A stretch of DNA of 64,000 nucleotides from Struthio camelus (lineage: Eukaryota; Chordata; Aves; Struthioniformes; Struthionidae): NCBI RefSeq assembly GCF_040807025.1, contig NC_090942.1, positions 130,081,247 to 130,145,246 of the forward strand. The letters run 5' to 3'. Of this stretch, positions 1 to 12,300 are shown one piece after another (position 1 is the first letter of the stretch; every line of letters begins with the position of its first letter). The translations under genes were made by a program, and so were the position numbers. The notes under the pieces are model-generated. The model worked only from the letters and a program-made list of their open reading frames with translations, was not told the DNA's origin and did not search any database.

Positions 1-3000
1 GTAGATGGCTTGTGAAGATTGTTGAATGCATTAGTTTTAATGGACAGTTTTGCCAGCGTTAGCCCAATCAGCACAGGAATTATATTTTTGAAAGCTAAAA
101 CAACTTGGACACATTATCCAAATTTCCTTCCAACATGTTGGAAGCAATGCAAACTGCTGTGTTTACTGAAGAGGACAGCTTTGCTGTGAGAGTTTATTTT
201 TATTCCTCTTCTTACTCAGTTACAAGGAAAGATCCTATAATTATCAACTATCTTTTAGTGGTGATTTACTTGGGGAAGATTGATTAGCAGAATCAGTCAC
301 TGTAAAGCAATTTTCATCACCAAATACTGAATAGTTTCTTCTCCCACTTGATTAGCAGTCCTGCTGCAGGTTATACTATAGATGTAATCCTGTAAAAGCA
401 GCATGCAAAGTGTTGCTATATGGCAAATCCATATCTAAATATAGTAACCCTTTAATATTTATGGATACTAATTGTGTATGCGTGCGTGTGCATGTGCATC
501 TCTGTTTTATATGTGCACATGAAGAAAATCTGTAAGTGTGGATTATATTTTAAACATGGAGCTAAATATTTGGAATTAGAGATTAATCTGCTATATATGT
601 ATATGAGTAATATTTTTGTTTGACCTTATCATCCTGCCCCAGCATAATCTGGAAAAAAAGAAATAAAAAAATCCTTAGATTTGCTTAGCAGAAAGTAATT
701 GGTATTTGTTCTTATACAGCTAGCTTTATACATCTTAACTTAGGAGTTGTTTTCTGATTTGTATTTTATTTGGAATACTGGCTTTTTGAGCCATTCTATT
801 TTAAGCTTTAAATGCCATTCTGTTTGGGCTTTAAATGCTGCACTGTTTCGGCTCTGTTCTGCAAGGCTGACCTTAGGTGAACTGTAACCTTAACTGAAGA
901 CATAGTACATAATCCCTATCGTAAAATGCTCCTCAAATTCAAAAGAAAGCAGAAACAACCATGTTCAAGTATAGATTCAGCAGAGACGCTCATGCGTCTG
1001 TCCATCCTCTGTGATCAGTGGCTGGTGTGGGCAATACTTTGCTTCAGATGTTGTACCAGAGTGGCCCAGCCCACCTCTTCCTCTCCAATTTAGTTTGGGT
1101 CTGCCTCTGCCCAGTTCCGCCTGCAGCTCTAGGTATTGCAAGGCAATATGTATAGCATATATCAAATAATATAGTGCACTCTTAGAGCTGTGTAAATGAT
1201 ATATTTGCCTGTAAAAAGATGTTACATGGGCATTAACAAAAGCACAGGTTAAATGAGCAATTAACTGGGCAACCCTGATTCTGCTTCTTGGTGCAGTTTC
1301 CTATGCCGTGCAAATACTAAGGCAAGAAAGCTGCACTTATGTGTGACTTCTGAGCAAAGGGTTTGTCCAGAAGAGAGGCAAGAGGCTGTGATCCTGGTGT
1401 CATTGCTGAGGGCAACAGTCTTCCCTCACTCAGTAGCAGTAATTGGACTGCAGAGGACAAGTAGAATAAGTAGGACTTGGGAGAGGTACAGTTACAGTAA
1501 TCTTTGAAATCAGTTTCTGTTCCTAACATGGGCTAGCAGCCAACAAGAAGATCCCAATCTGTTTCAATGGCTAAAATGAAATTACTGGACTTGTTTCCCT
1601 CCTAGGTAAATTCGTTCTTCAGCTTTGCCCTGAATTTCCTTTCAGTGCTAGCCTGGCTACTCAGTTCAACATGTTAGTCCTAAAAATTCCTTATATAGTG
1701 AAGCAGGAGAAATGGAAGCCTTTTTGAAGTTCCAATGGATTTACTCAGTATTAAATGGGACAAGATTTTCTGGTTTGGTAGAATCCAGTTTACAGCTGTG
1801 CATAAGACAATAAGCTCTCCTACATGCAAGTCACAAAGGCAGATAAAAACAGGTAGAAGATTACTTCTTCTACAGGTAAAGAAGTACATTTAAAAATCAA
1901 AACTGAGCAAAGCTTCTGATTTTTTCTTGAGTTACAAAATAACTAGCCCTGTATTCAGTGAAAATTTAACTCTGCTTATATTTGTTATTTCTTTGTGCAC
2001 TCATATTTTCTCTGCTGTAAGAGTTAATGGAGTTGTAATTTACCATATGCAACAAATGAACATGAGAAAATGATGTTGTCATGCAAAACCGTGTTATAAA
2101 TATAACTGCCACTTTACAAAATATTGAAAAATAAGGTCATATTTTTGCAAATATGCGTAGGCTTTCTCTTCTGCAAACACATTTCCATAGTTAAATGTTT
2201 AAAAAGGATTCCCCCTGTTCTGAAGACTGCATGTTCACAGAAACATCCAACTTTGAACTGCTGCTTATCAAGTAACTGAAGAGAATAAGTATCCATGCTG
2301 GTACACGCAATTCATTTCTCTAAGCATGGTACCAGGCTGTAAAATTTATAGATACAAAAACCTGAGGAAAGACAAGTGAAGATGTAAGCATTTAGAGATG
2401 TATCCCTGTTGTATTACTATAACACATAAAAACACTCTGTGGTATCATCACAAGGAAATGTTATTATTCTGTATAAGTTTCATATTCTTTTCTTTCTAAC
2501 AGAAAGGCTTTAAGTCACTAATGTAGAACCTAGGTTAACAAAACAAATAGGAAAATTTCCTGAGTCTGCAATATACCATTTTTGCTTAAGATATAAATTT
2601 AATTTTAAATGGATGGGATATTAGGAAACATGGTACCCTCTATAATGTAGAAGATGTTAATAACAAAAACCTCCAGTATATAACTTTGCCTGTCAAATTT
2701 ATAAACTGCATACTTTGCAGACTTTTCTGCAAGCTCCCAGCATCAGAAGCAGTGATAATAGCAGGCAGCATACAGCATGCTGCAGCTTTTTCTCTGTGTC
2801 AGCCCATTTTCCATTTCTGAACTGGCTCTGCGCCACTGGTCATATAAACATACCACAGTTTGGGACCCCTTAATCTATGTCAGGAACCTGCGTGAAAGCA
2901 GTGAGCCCATGCAGAAGAATTGTCAAAGTTTGTACTTTAGTAAAATGAGAGATATTGATATTCTTTTAAATAGTTTTTGTGGCATATAGGTATATTCCAA

Positions 3001-3064
3001 TTGAACAGTAATGAAGAAAACTCACTGATCTATCATGGTTTCTGTTTCGTATAAATCTTTTGAT
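1..3064. other. Upstream non-coding DNA, no gene seen
   Basis: AT-rich sequence with only short chance open frames. A small TG/CA-rich tract lies at about 475-505. I see no exon, RNA gene or recognisable repeat. Confidence 0.6.
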
Positions 3065-3335
3065 TATTTGGTTGGAAAAAACCTCTCAGATCATGTGGTA
3101 TGACCTCCTGGGAGAAGCATGATGTTCCTGTACAACAAGCTAACAAAAAGTGTATCATCTCATCTGACTTATTTTTAAACATCATTAATGAAGGTGATTC
3201 AAGTTCATTGGTAGAAAATATTTTTTCATCATCTAATTGTTTGTCTGCTAAGAAATATTTCCTTCTATCTGATTCAGATCTTTCACTTTCAATTTACACT
3301 ATTAATTATAACCTGTTTCTTAAGAAGAAAGCAAG
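3065..3335 (-). repeat. Probable ancient CR1-like LINE relic, 3' end
   Basis: The left edge (ttggttggaaaaaacctc, then an agatcat segment) resembles the inverted 3' end of CR1, where the element reads ggttggaagggacct in this orientation. Further right, phrases such as aagaaatatttccttc and tttacactattaattataacc fit the order of an old, heavily mutated copy. Divergence is high and the call rests on remembered consensus order only. Confidence 0.45.
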
Positions 3336-6300
3336 CAGTTATTCCTTTAGCTTTCTCTTCAGAAGTAAGCAGCTGTACATAGCTTCAAAGATAATTAATG
3401 CTAACTTAGGGCACCATAATTTATGATAATCACCTTTGCCATGTCCATGTTTAAAAAACTGGCTGTCAAAAGATATCCTGAGTAACCAAATCAAAAACTC
3501 TAGACACAGGGACCAAACCCGACTGTTTATAAATAACGTATTCACTATTGAAGTGAGAGATATATTTTGGTCTTCTTTTTAGACCTGGATGAGTACTTTC
3601 AAAATACCTTTGGCAAACTTTTATACAAAACATTAACAATCATCTCCAGCATATCTTTGTTCTGAAAACTAGATTTACTACCACATAATCCCATGTAAAA
3701 TCCCCAAATCCATGTGAATGCTACCTGTGACTATTAGATTTCACAAAAGCAGGAATTATAAAACAGTATAACTAACCATTAATTCAAATCCTGTCTTGTG
3801 CCTTTGAAATGTGTGCTGCAAATGGCAAATCAGATAAAACAACCAATCAGAGAATAGTAAGTATCTTTTGTGACCTGTTTTATTGTGATGCAAATTCAAA
3901 CTTTTGCAAGAAACTTTTTAAATGATAGTCAGAACATGAATGTTTTTTGCTGAAGAACATTGCAAATTCTCATCTCAGTGAGTAATTTTGCACATTGCAT
4001 AATGTTGACAGCCAGCGTGGTTGTTTATATTCTACCCGCCTCTCTTTTGAAGCCCCAGACTTATAGCACATTATTTTCTCTAAACTCATTATAGTTGGTA
4101 CTAAAATATACAGATTTTCCTATAGACCATCCCATGTCCAAAGTCATGGGAAAGTTGGCTGCTTTGCCTGACCTCAAATAAGATAACTTTAAATGTGTTA
4201 CTCTTGGTTTGGTGGAGGAGAAAATGATATCAAGATTGTCTCCTTTGGTTGTAAAGAGCTATATTTAAAAGAAAATAGATACATTTGAAACTAACAGCAG
4301 AACAGTAAGTGATGATACTTAAACCAGAGGAGCTGAGGTTAAGAGCTTAAAAGCTCCTCTCTAATGTTCAGGATAATCGTTACACAGCAAGATTCAAATA
4401 CAAGAAAACAATAGTAAAAATTGCAACATGAGAATTGAGATAAGAGACAAGCGAATACAGAAAAACATCCCATTATTTTTGGGCACAGTCAAACTTTTAA
4501 AACTGATCCTCCTTTCCAAGGTCTGAAAATACTAGCTGCTCCTGGGAGAGAGTAAACTCTGCAACCCCCATGCTGTGCAACGCCTTCTCGAGATCCACTG
4601 CCCTGGAGCCACTGGGGCTGCTTGCATGAGAGCCCAGCATGGGGACTTGCACGTGAGGTTCACCTGTCCTAGCCCTGTTGCTTTACACAGTTCTAGTTTT
4701 GTATTGTCTCTCAGACAAAAAGTCCCCTCCAGCATGGGCAAAGCAGATTTATGCCTCCTCTACATGTGCAAAATCCTGAGCCTTGCCAGAGGCTGCAGCC
4801 ATAGCCAACAGCTCAGGTTAAGAGCATTTACACCACGTCCCATAAATGACAACAGCTTGTACGGCTGGATGGGGATGTCATCCCCCAGAGGTATCTTCAG
4901 GTTTCAACACAGGACTAAATGCATGATTTTAAAGATGCCCAGAGGGATGGTAGAGGATTGCTTCCTCCATGCTCTGAGGAGAACCCCAACATGTAAAGGA
5001 TGCTCACGGTAAATCCTTTGACCATATTTATATTATATTTATATTCACTCTAAGGGAAACTAAATAGAGCCTTTTTCTGCCAACAAAGGATTCATGTTGT
5101 CAGGCATGGTTACTTGATTTGTATTTATTTTTATCCGTTGAAGAGAAATTGAATTCATCTCATCTGGAAAAGAATGCTATTTTTTTTTCCAGAGAGGACA
5201 GCATATCACAAATTGGAAGGTGTGTACACTTAAGCACATTATAACACTGGAATAAAACAGCAGCCACAAATTCAGCAAGAAATCTGAGAATTGTTCTGAA
5301 AGGCCAAAAATAAAAAGACATTTTACCAGAGATGATGCCTCTTCTAGACAGACAGTGACAGCTGAGCGTCAGTGATGGATGAGGCAATTCTTGTGTGTGT
5401 ATACATAGATACTAGCAAAGCCACCAGAACGTGGTATTTTTTTCCAGTGATTGTAATTGGGGTTCTACCATTACAATTAGGTTTAGCAAATTTAGGGACT
5501 AATTACCATAAGTCTAACTGTGCACACCCTCAAGAAAGAATTAAAATTAGTAATATATCTAGCCTTCTCTGACTATATGAATATTTGATATCTAACAATT
5601 TGATTTTAAAGTGACATACCTGGAGCTCAAACCTAGGAAGATACCAGGAATTAATTTGCTTCCAGAGCCATTAAGCATATAATTGAATGGTGAATTGATG
5701 CCGCCTCAATTAAATAACCTAGATGAGTTGCAGATGTCAGCTGTCTGGTCACTCTAAAAACAAACAAAGCCAACTGTATGATACTGAGGGTGACTATAGC
5801 ATTGCCCAAACTTGGCCTGAGACAAGATAAACATCTGAGATCATTATTGTTGAGGGAGGAAAGGAAAAAAAGATTCCTCTGGTAAGTGTTTGTTTTTAGT
5901 TGAATGACATATGTATGAAGCTGGTAAAAGATTTAGAACATTATAAACCTTGAAAAGATAGATGAATAAGGCTACCATTAGTAGCATATATAATTACCAT
6001 TAGAACATAAACACATGTGTACACACTATTACCTGCACAAAATTACTGCCATTAAAAGAACAAGTGCTGATGAGCCAGTGTTAAGGTCCTGTTTACCCTT
6101 TGGCCAAAGTATTTCTTGATGTATCTTTGAATTTACTGAGTTTCTAACATGGGGAAAAGTCTGAGAGATATAACTGTTTTAGAGGATAATGCTTAACATA
6201 AATGACAATTCCTTTTTTTCTCCTACCCTGCGTTTCATAGCTAAGTAGTGTAACCTATTTCTTTATTGTAATGATTTGATAGCAGACCTATGCACAATGT

Positions 6301-9300
6301 TCACGTCTGACACTATTAAATCAACCTTTACAAAAGCGGTTTAGCTGACAGTCAAAGTCTGACAGAAGACAGCAATATTGGGATTCCCGATAACAGTTGT
6401 ACTTCATGTGGCTAAAGTTATCTGGGTGGGACTAGAGTGACAAAGTATTCACGAGTAGATATATTAATAACGATTCATTTAAGTCAAGTCCCTTTCAGTT
6501 TGCCCCACAGGATATACTTCTCATCCCACACCTTTAAAATAAGCATGGATAGTAACAACGCAAGAAGACTGGGATTTGAGTAACTAAAACTCACTTCCGT
6601 TATACTCGCACTTCAATGTGCCTAAGGCATCCGATCTTAGTTGTTTCAGGAGTTCCAAATTAATACACAAAATAATAGAATTTATATTCAAACATGAAAA
6701 GTTTTCCCAAGTATATACAGACTTGTGTCTTCTGATTTATTTATCCTAAACTATATCAAGGTTGATAGACTTATACTAAATCTCATTGCACTTGACATGC
6801 AGTTACACAGGAGCTTTCAGCAGGTCCTGCAGCTGGATATATGTCAGTATATTAGAACTGCCCTGCTCAAGTGCAGACGTTAATTTTCATTAGAGTCAAA
6901 ATGAAATCTTTTGATTCTGCAACACAATAGGATAGATAGAAGGGAGAAGTGGGGATCAATGCTGTTAATATTATTTTCATATTATGCATACCTCTGGGAC
7001 TTGATCAAACATATCAAGACCAAGTGATGTGAATTTCTGACAGTCACTCCTCTCCTCTTCCTCTATTTAAAATACACATATATGTGTGTGTGACTAGCTA
7101 TATATTTATAAGCATTGTATTTAAACATATGTATGTTTTCAGTGTGGGGGGTATGTGTGTATTTATGTTTGAAGTTAAAGTAAAAACATGAGATAAGGCA
7201 ATTTTCCTCCATTTACACTGCTTTCCACAACAAACAGGCACATTAAAAGGTGCTTAAAAAACAATGCAACTCAAGATAGACTGTCAGGCACTTCCTTCAT
7301 CTAAATGAATGCTCATGTTTCTGGGAAAATGGATTACCTTTTTTAAAAGGATGAAGGTGTCTTCTGCCTTGGCTAATCTTACCCAACCGTCTGAGAAAGG
7401 AATGGCAGGAACCAATTTATTGAGTGTAATTATTCAGTAAGCGGGTAGCAGTAAATAACAAACATGAGCTTCTTAGAGTATACAGTCCGCAGAAAAAATA
7501 CCTAATTACTGGTGATTTTTGCAAGTCTCTTTTTAGACCAGAGTCAACATCCAGCTCTCAGGAACAGTGCATCATGATCCCCTGTCGAAAGTCTTTGGGC
7601 CAACTAATCAGCACTGGATATTACTGCAGTATTTCTGTGACAGAGACAAAATGGATAATATAGCAGAATATGGATAATATAGCAGTCTCATTTTGTGAAA
7701 TATAATAACTGACAATTAGTCAACCAAGTTGTCGTTAATATAAAATAAAATTATCTTAATTATATGTTTCGGCTTTATTATCCCCTCTAGCTTTATGAAA
7801 GGTAAATTGTTTGAACTACAATACTTTGGAATCTATCAATTCATAATCATCCAGATGGTTGCTGTTGCCAAAAAATATGCAAGTTTGAGATATAAGAAGA
7901 GTAAAAATGTCACTTAGTCTTCATAGCTCCTCCAAAATAAAATCAAACGTTCACTACATTGGTCTCTACACCATATAGAAAGGCAGTCTGAATGTCCCTT
8001 CCAGAAATTTGGCATATGAAAGATACAAAAAGCTAATATTAAAATTCCTTCCTTTCTACTCTTCCACTCCCTTTTTCTCCTCTTTGGCTGCTTCAAACAG
8101 TGAGATGGCTCTTCTGGTAAGAGGTTGGTCCTTATTTCTGGGCCTCATTCACGTAAGAATTTTCTAGAAATAGACCCTAGCTGTTCTTTGACTAAGAGAG
8201 AAACCTCTTAATTTGAAATGGGTTCCATCCTGTCCCTCACTTTATCAATATCTGTCATTAATACTAAATTATCTTCCAAGGAACTGAAGATCCTTGAACG
8301 TTATGGTTTCGGTTTAATCCCATATACATCTTTACCTCCTTTTTTTTTTTGTTCCTCACATATGTAAATGCACAAAAAGCATTATTTTTCAATTTTGAAT
8401 TAAATCTTCTTTTTAAAAATATTAAATTCCTTAATAGTTAAGAGCTAATCTAAGTACTTTTATTCTAAACATAAAGGTAGTTTAAAGCAAAGACAGCACT
8501 GGTAGCATCACCTCTGTTTTGTACTCTCTCCTTCAGAGCCTTGAAAGATTTGCAAATGCCAGGACAATTTTTGTACTTTCTTCTAGATTTTTTGCTGGAT
8601 ATGTAAAGAAATTATATACGGCTGGTAATCCTACAGGCAATGCCACATTGCCTAGTGTTCTCAGAACTCAATTTTAAAAAAGTCTAATGTGTTAATAGGC
8701 TACTGCATTGTCTCGTTGGGTTTTTGCATATTTTCTTCCTTGAGTGCTGGTATTTTTAATACTCTACTAGTGGTGACAGCTGTTTCCATTGCAATTTTGT
8801 ATTTAAAATCCAATTTAATCAGATTTACCTAAATGCAGATTCAACTTTGGCATCCTTCTTTAATGCTGATATCACTCCTAGAAATATGGAATAATGTTCC
8901 AATAACAGCATTTCATTCAAGACCATTCAGTGGGTTTTAGGTGACCTGGACGCATTATTGCATGATACTTCATCTCCTTCATTCTGCCTCTTTTGCTCAA
9001 CATGCATATTATTTAAGCTGTAAGTTAGCATCTTCCCATATCTTTTGCAGTTTTTGATGTCTTTCCTTCTTTAAATATTCTTTGCCCTCCCACTTTATAC
9101 CTCCTCTTATTCTCAAGTTACGAGCTTAGTCGCATTGTTTGTTCAGTTTTGTCATTCTCATATTTATAGTACTGGTGTTATTGGATGTGCTGTCTCCTCT
9201 GATGTTAGCATATACATTCTAGTGCTGGTCTTTTCATGGTTTCTTGGGATTTGAGTTATAGACTTCACTAGTATTAGACTTCACTTTCACAATTTAGGAT

Positions 9301-12300
9301 ACCTTGCATCTACATCTATCCAAGCTAATATTTCTCTTAAAGCCTTAATTTGCAAAGTTTGCCCAGACTATGAACATCAAAAATGAACTTCAAGTTGTTC
9401 CTTTTGCTCTTTGCATTGTCCTTTGCATGTTGCTTTTTTAATATACTATGTCTATAAAATGAGCATCACGCTTTTGTGTCCTTCTGTGTATCCATTTTTT
9501 CCATGTCTGTCACAGCTGCATGTAGAATATCAGTTATTTATTTTTTATCTAATAAATGAAAGATATTTGGAATTTTAAAAATCTTTGAATTCAGTAACTC
9601 AGATACATGACTTTCTACAACTGAATACTCTTAAAATTGTCATATGGACTACAAGTACCATTGTATTGCATTGAAACTTCAGTTTCAGTTTTAGCATCTC
9701 AAACTGGTGCAGTCTCTTGTACATTAAGAATATCTTCTTGTACGTAATCATTTTTTTTCATAATTTTGTAGGTGTTCTTGGTATTCTATTTTTTTTTTTT
9801 TTTATTTTTACAATTTCCATTCAAGATCCTGGACATTTAATCCCCATCCTTCTTCAACTTCACTTTCAGCATTCTTAACTTTCTGCTGGTTTTCTCCCCA
9901 TTAGTTCCACTACTTTAATGAGCTCTCCTCATAACTTCCTAGCAGTGCAAGGGGATTTGAGGGTTGGTTGTACCTTTTTAATTTCTCTGTATTTTCTTTC
10001 TAAAGAAATTACACACAGTTGTGAAGCAAGAAAAAGGCAGAGTTCCCATCCTTCTAGGCATGAAATGTCTACCTGATCCAGAAGTTTTCAAAAAACATTA
10101 TTGTAACCTTGTTACACATTACGTTGTCTTTTAAAACATTCAACTGCAAATGTAATACCCACAAAATCTAAGAATAAATGTGTATAGCTCATTAATACAA
10201 CAAATAAACCAAGGTGTAGAGTGGGAATCAGAATCGTCATTTTAAAGTGCTTTGAGATAGGAAGACCACTGAATATCTGAAAGTAACTATTGTCTCTGGA
10301 TTGCATGGCTATTTCTAATTCTCGTAACAGTCCTTTATCCCCTCCCCACCCTGGGAAGCACTGTTCTTGCCACAGAATTCAATAATTTTAATTAAGAAAT
10401 TAATTAAAAAAATACACGTTTTGCTACTGCATTTTGAAATTCACATTTTTCTTGCTTCTTGCTTGGAGTGGGCAGAGGAGACAAATTCAGTATGACAAGC
10501 CTTAATTTGCATAGCTTTGAAGCCAGGGACATGGAGTCACTCCAAGTCAGTATGGAGACACTAGTTTATCATGTCCACGTACACTTGTTCATGCACAGCA
10601 CCATCTGATGCTTATGTACTAAACAGAAATACTGGCATTAAGCTAAAGTTGTCACACAATTCAACAAGGTTTGAAAATAATTATGGCACTGCCAGTCTGG
10701 ATTTGATCCCAACACTTAAGGTTGTCACTTATACAATTTCCATAAAACTGAAACGTTCCAAAAAATAGACTTACAAATTTAAAACTTTGGGTGGTTTTAG
10801 CTCATAAAATTTAGTAACTCAATTATAACAGCATGGAATGGAGAATTATGGGTAAATACTTTGAAAATCGTATCTATTTTCATTGGTAATGGGCCAAATT
10901 CTGCAGTGTTTCAAAGTTTCTACTCCTTACTAACTTTCTTTTGGCAGCCTGTCAGGTTGATTCCAACCCTCTTTTCTGCCAGATGGAATGCAAAAAAGGA
11001 AACATCTGCCTCAGTCTGCCAAGGCATTGAATCTAAAATATGCGACTGCTCCTTCCAGAGCAGGAATTGGTACTATTAAGCACAAAAGAAGCCAGACATG
11101 ACTTTCTCTTGTAACAGGATACCTTTATATCACTGCACTGTGCCGGAACAATGTAAAGTGAATTGGTATAAATGAGAGGCTGACCCAATATTACTGCAAA
11201 ATCATTGACATTCACACAGAGAATTTTTCTGTCAGGCACACAATTTCAAGGGGGAGGCAGGGCTATGGGAGGAGAGTTGATGTAGGTTGAAAGAAGAAAT
11301 TCTTCCATTCAACTCCTGTCTCATGCTCCTGTTTCACAGTGCTGAGAATTAGTTTGTTTTCAGTATAGTGCCACTATTTCTAGTCAGTTCTTGGATCCCA
11401 AATGCCTTTTACAGAGAACCAGACATAAGATGCAACACTGCCAAGGAATGTGTTTTTCTTGGACCCCAGACCTGCACTGCCAAAACCTACAAGATGCTTT
11501 CATGCAAAGGCAAGCACCCACCACATGGCTCCCTGACTTGCTAATGCTCCTTGCACATTCAGGCTGCGTTCATTTGTGAATCATTTCCTTCATTTTTTAC
11601 TCTGGTAGGGCCCCTTAAACAGTTGACTCCTACTCAGAGCAGGACTGGAACATGGAAGTCATTTTATAGACAGAAGGATGCACAGTGCAAGAGATCTGTA
11701 ACTGGGCTCATCTCAAAATGAGCAGCTTCCCAGAGACATCTGTTCTCAGTGTGCCTCTGCATACACAACCTACAGCCAAGGCTCCAGCAGCCATGCAAAA
11801 CCAGCAGCACTGGTGCCAGCAGTTGGCTCTCACCGCACCGTAGTCCCAGAAGGATATAAAACTGTGGGATTATATAGTGTTTCTGTAAGTTATAAAAGAA
11901 AAGGGAAGACCTCAGCACTCTCTTTGCACCCCTGACACTGAAAACAAAGTCAATTTTTTCTTTGTTAAAAAGCTCACCACCAAAACATAAATGTTTGACG
12001 TGGGTGGGAAGGGGAGAAGAGGAATGAAACAATACTGCAAAAAGGTGTGAGATATTTATTATCTGTGTTTGTTCTGCACCTAGTCTTCATCTACTTAATA
12101 AGTGTACTCAATCTTTCTATCTGACATATCATTTTTTTCTCAGACTGGGACATGCTTTGTGCTGCAGCAAAAGTAGGTTTAGTATACTAGACATCAGTGT
12201 GAGATACCTTTGTCTTTTGAAGGAAAAAATTATTTTTATAAGCTGAATTGCACTATTATTTCCACTAATTTCAGGTTCTTCAGCAGCTCTGTTTTTGCTC

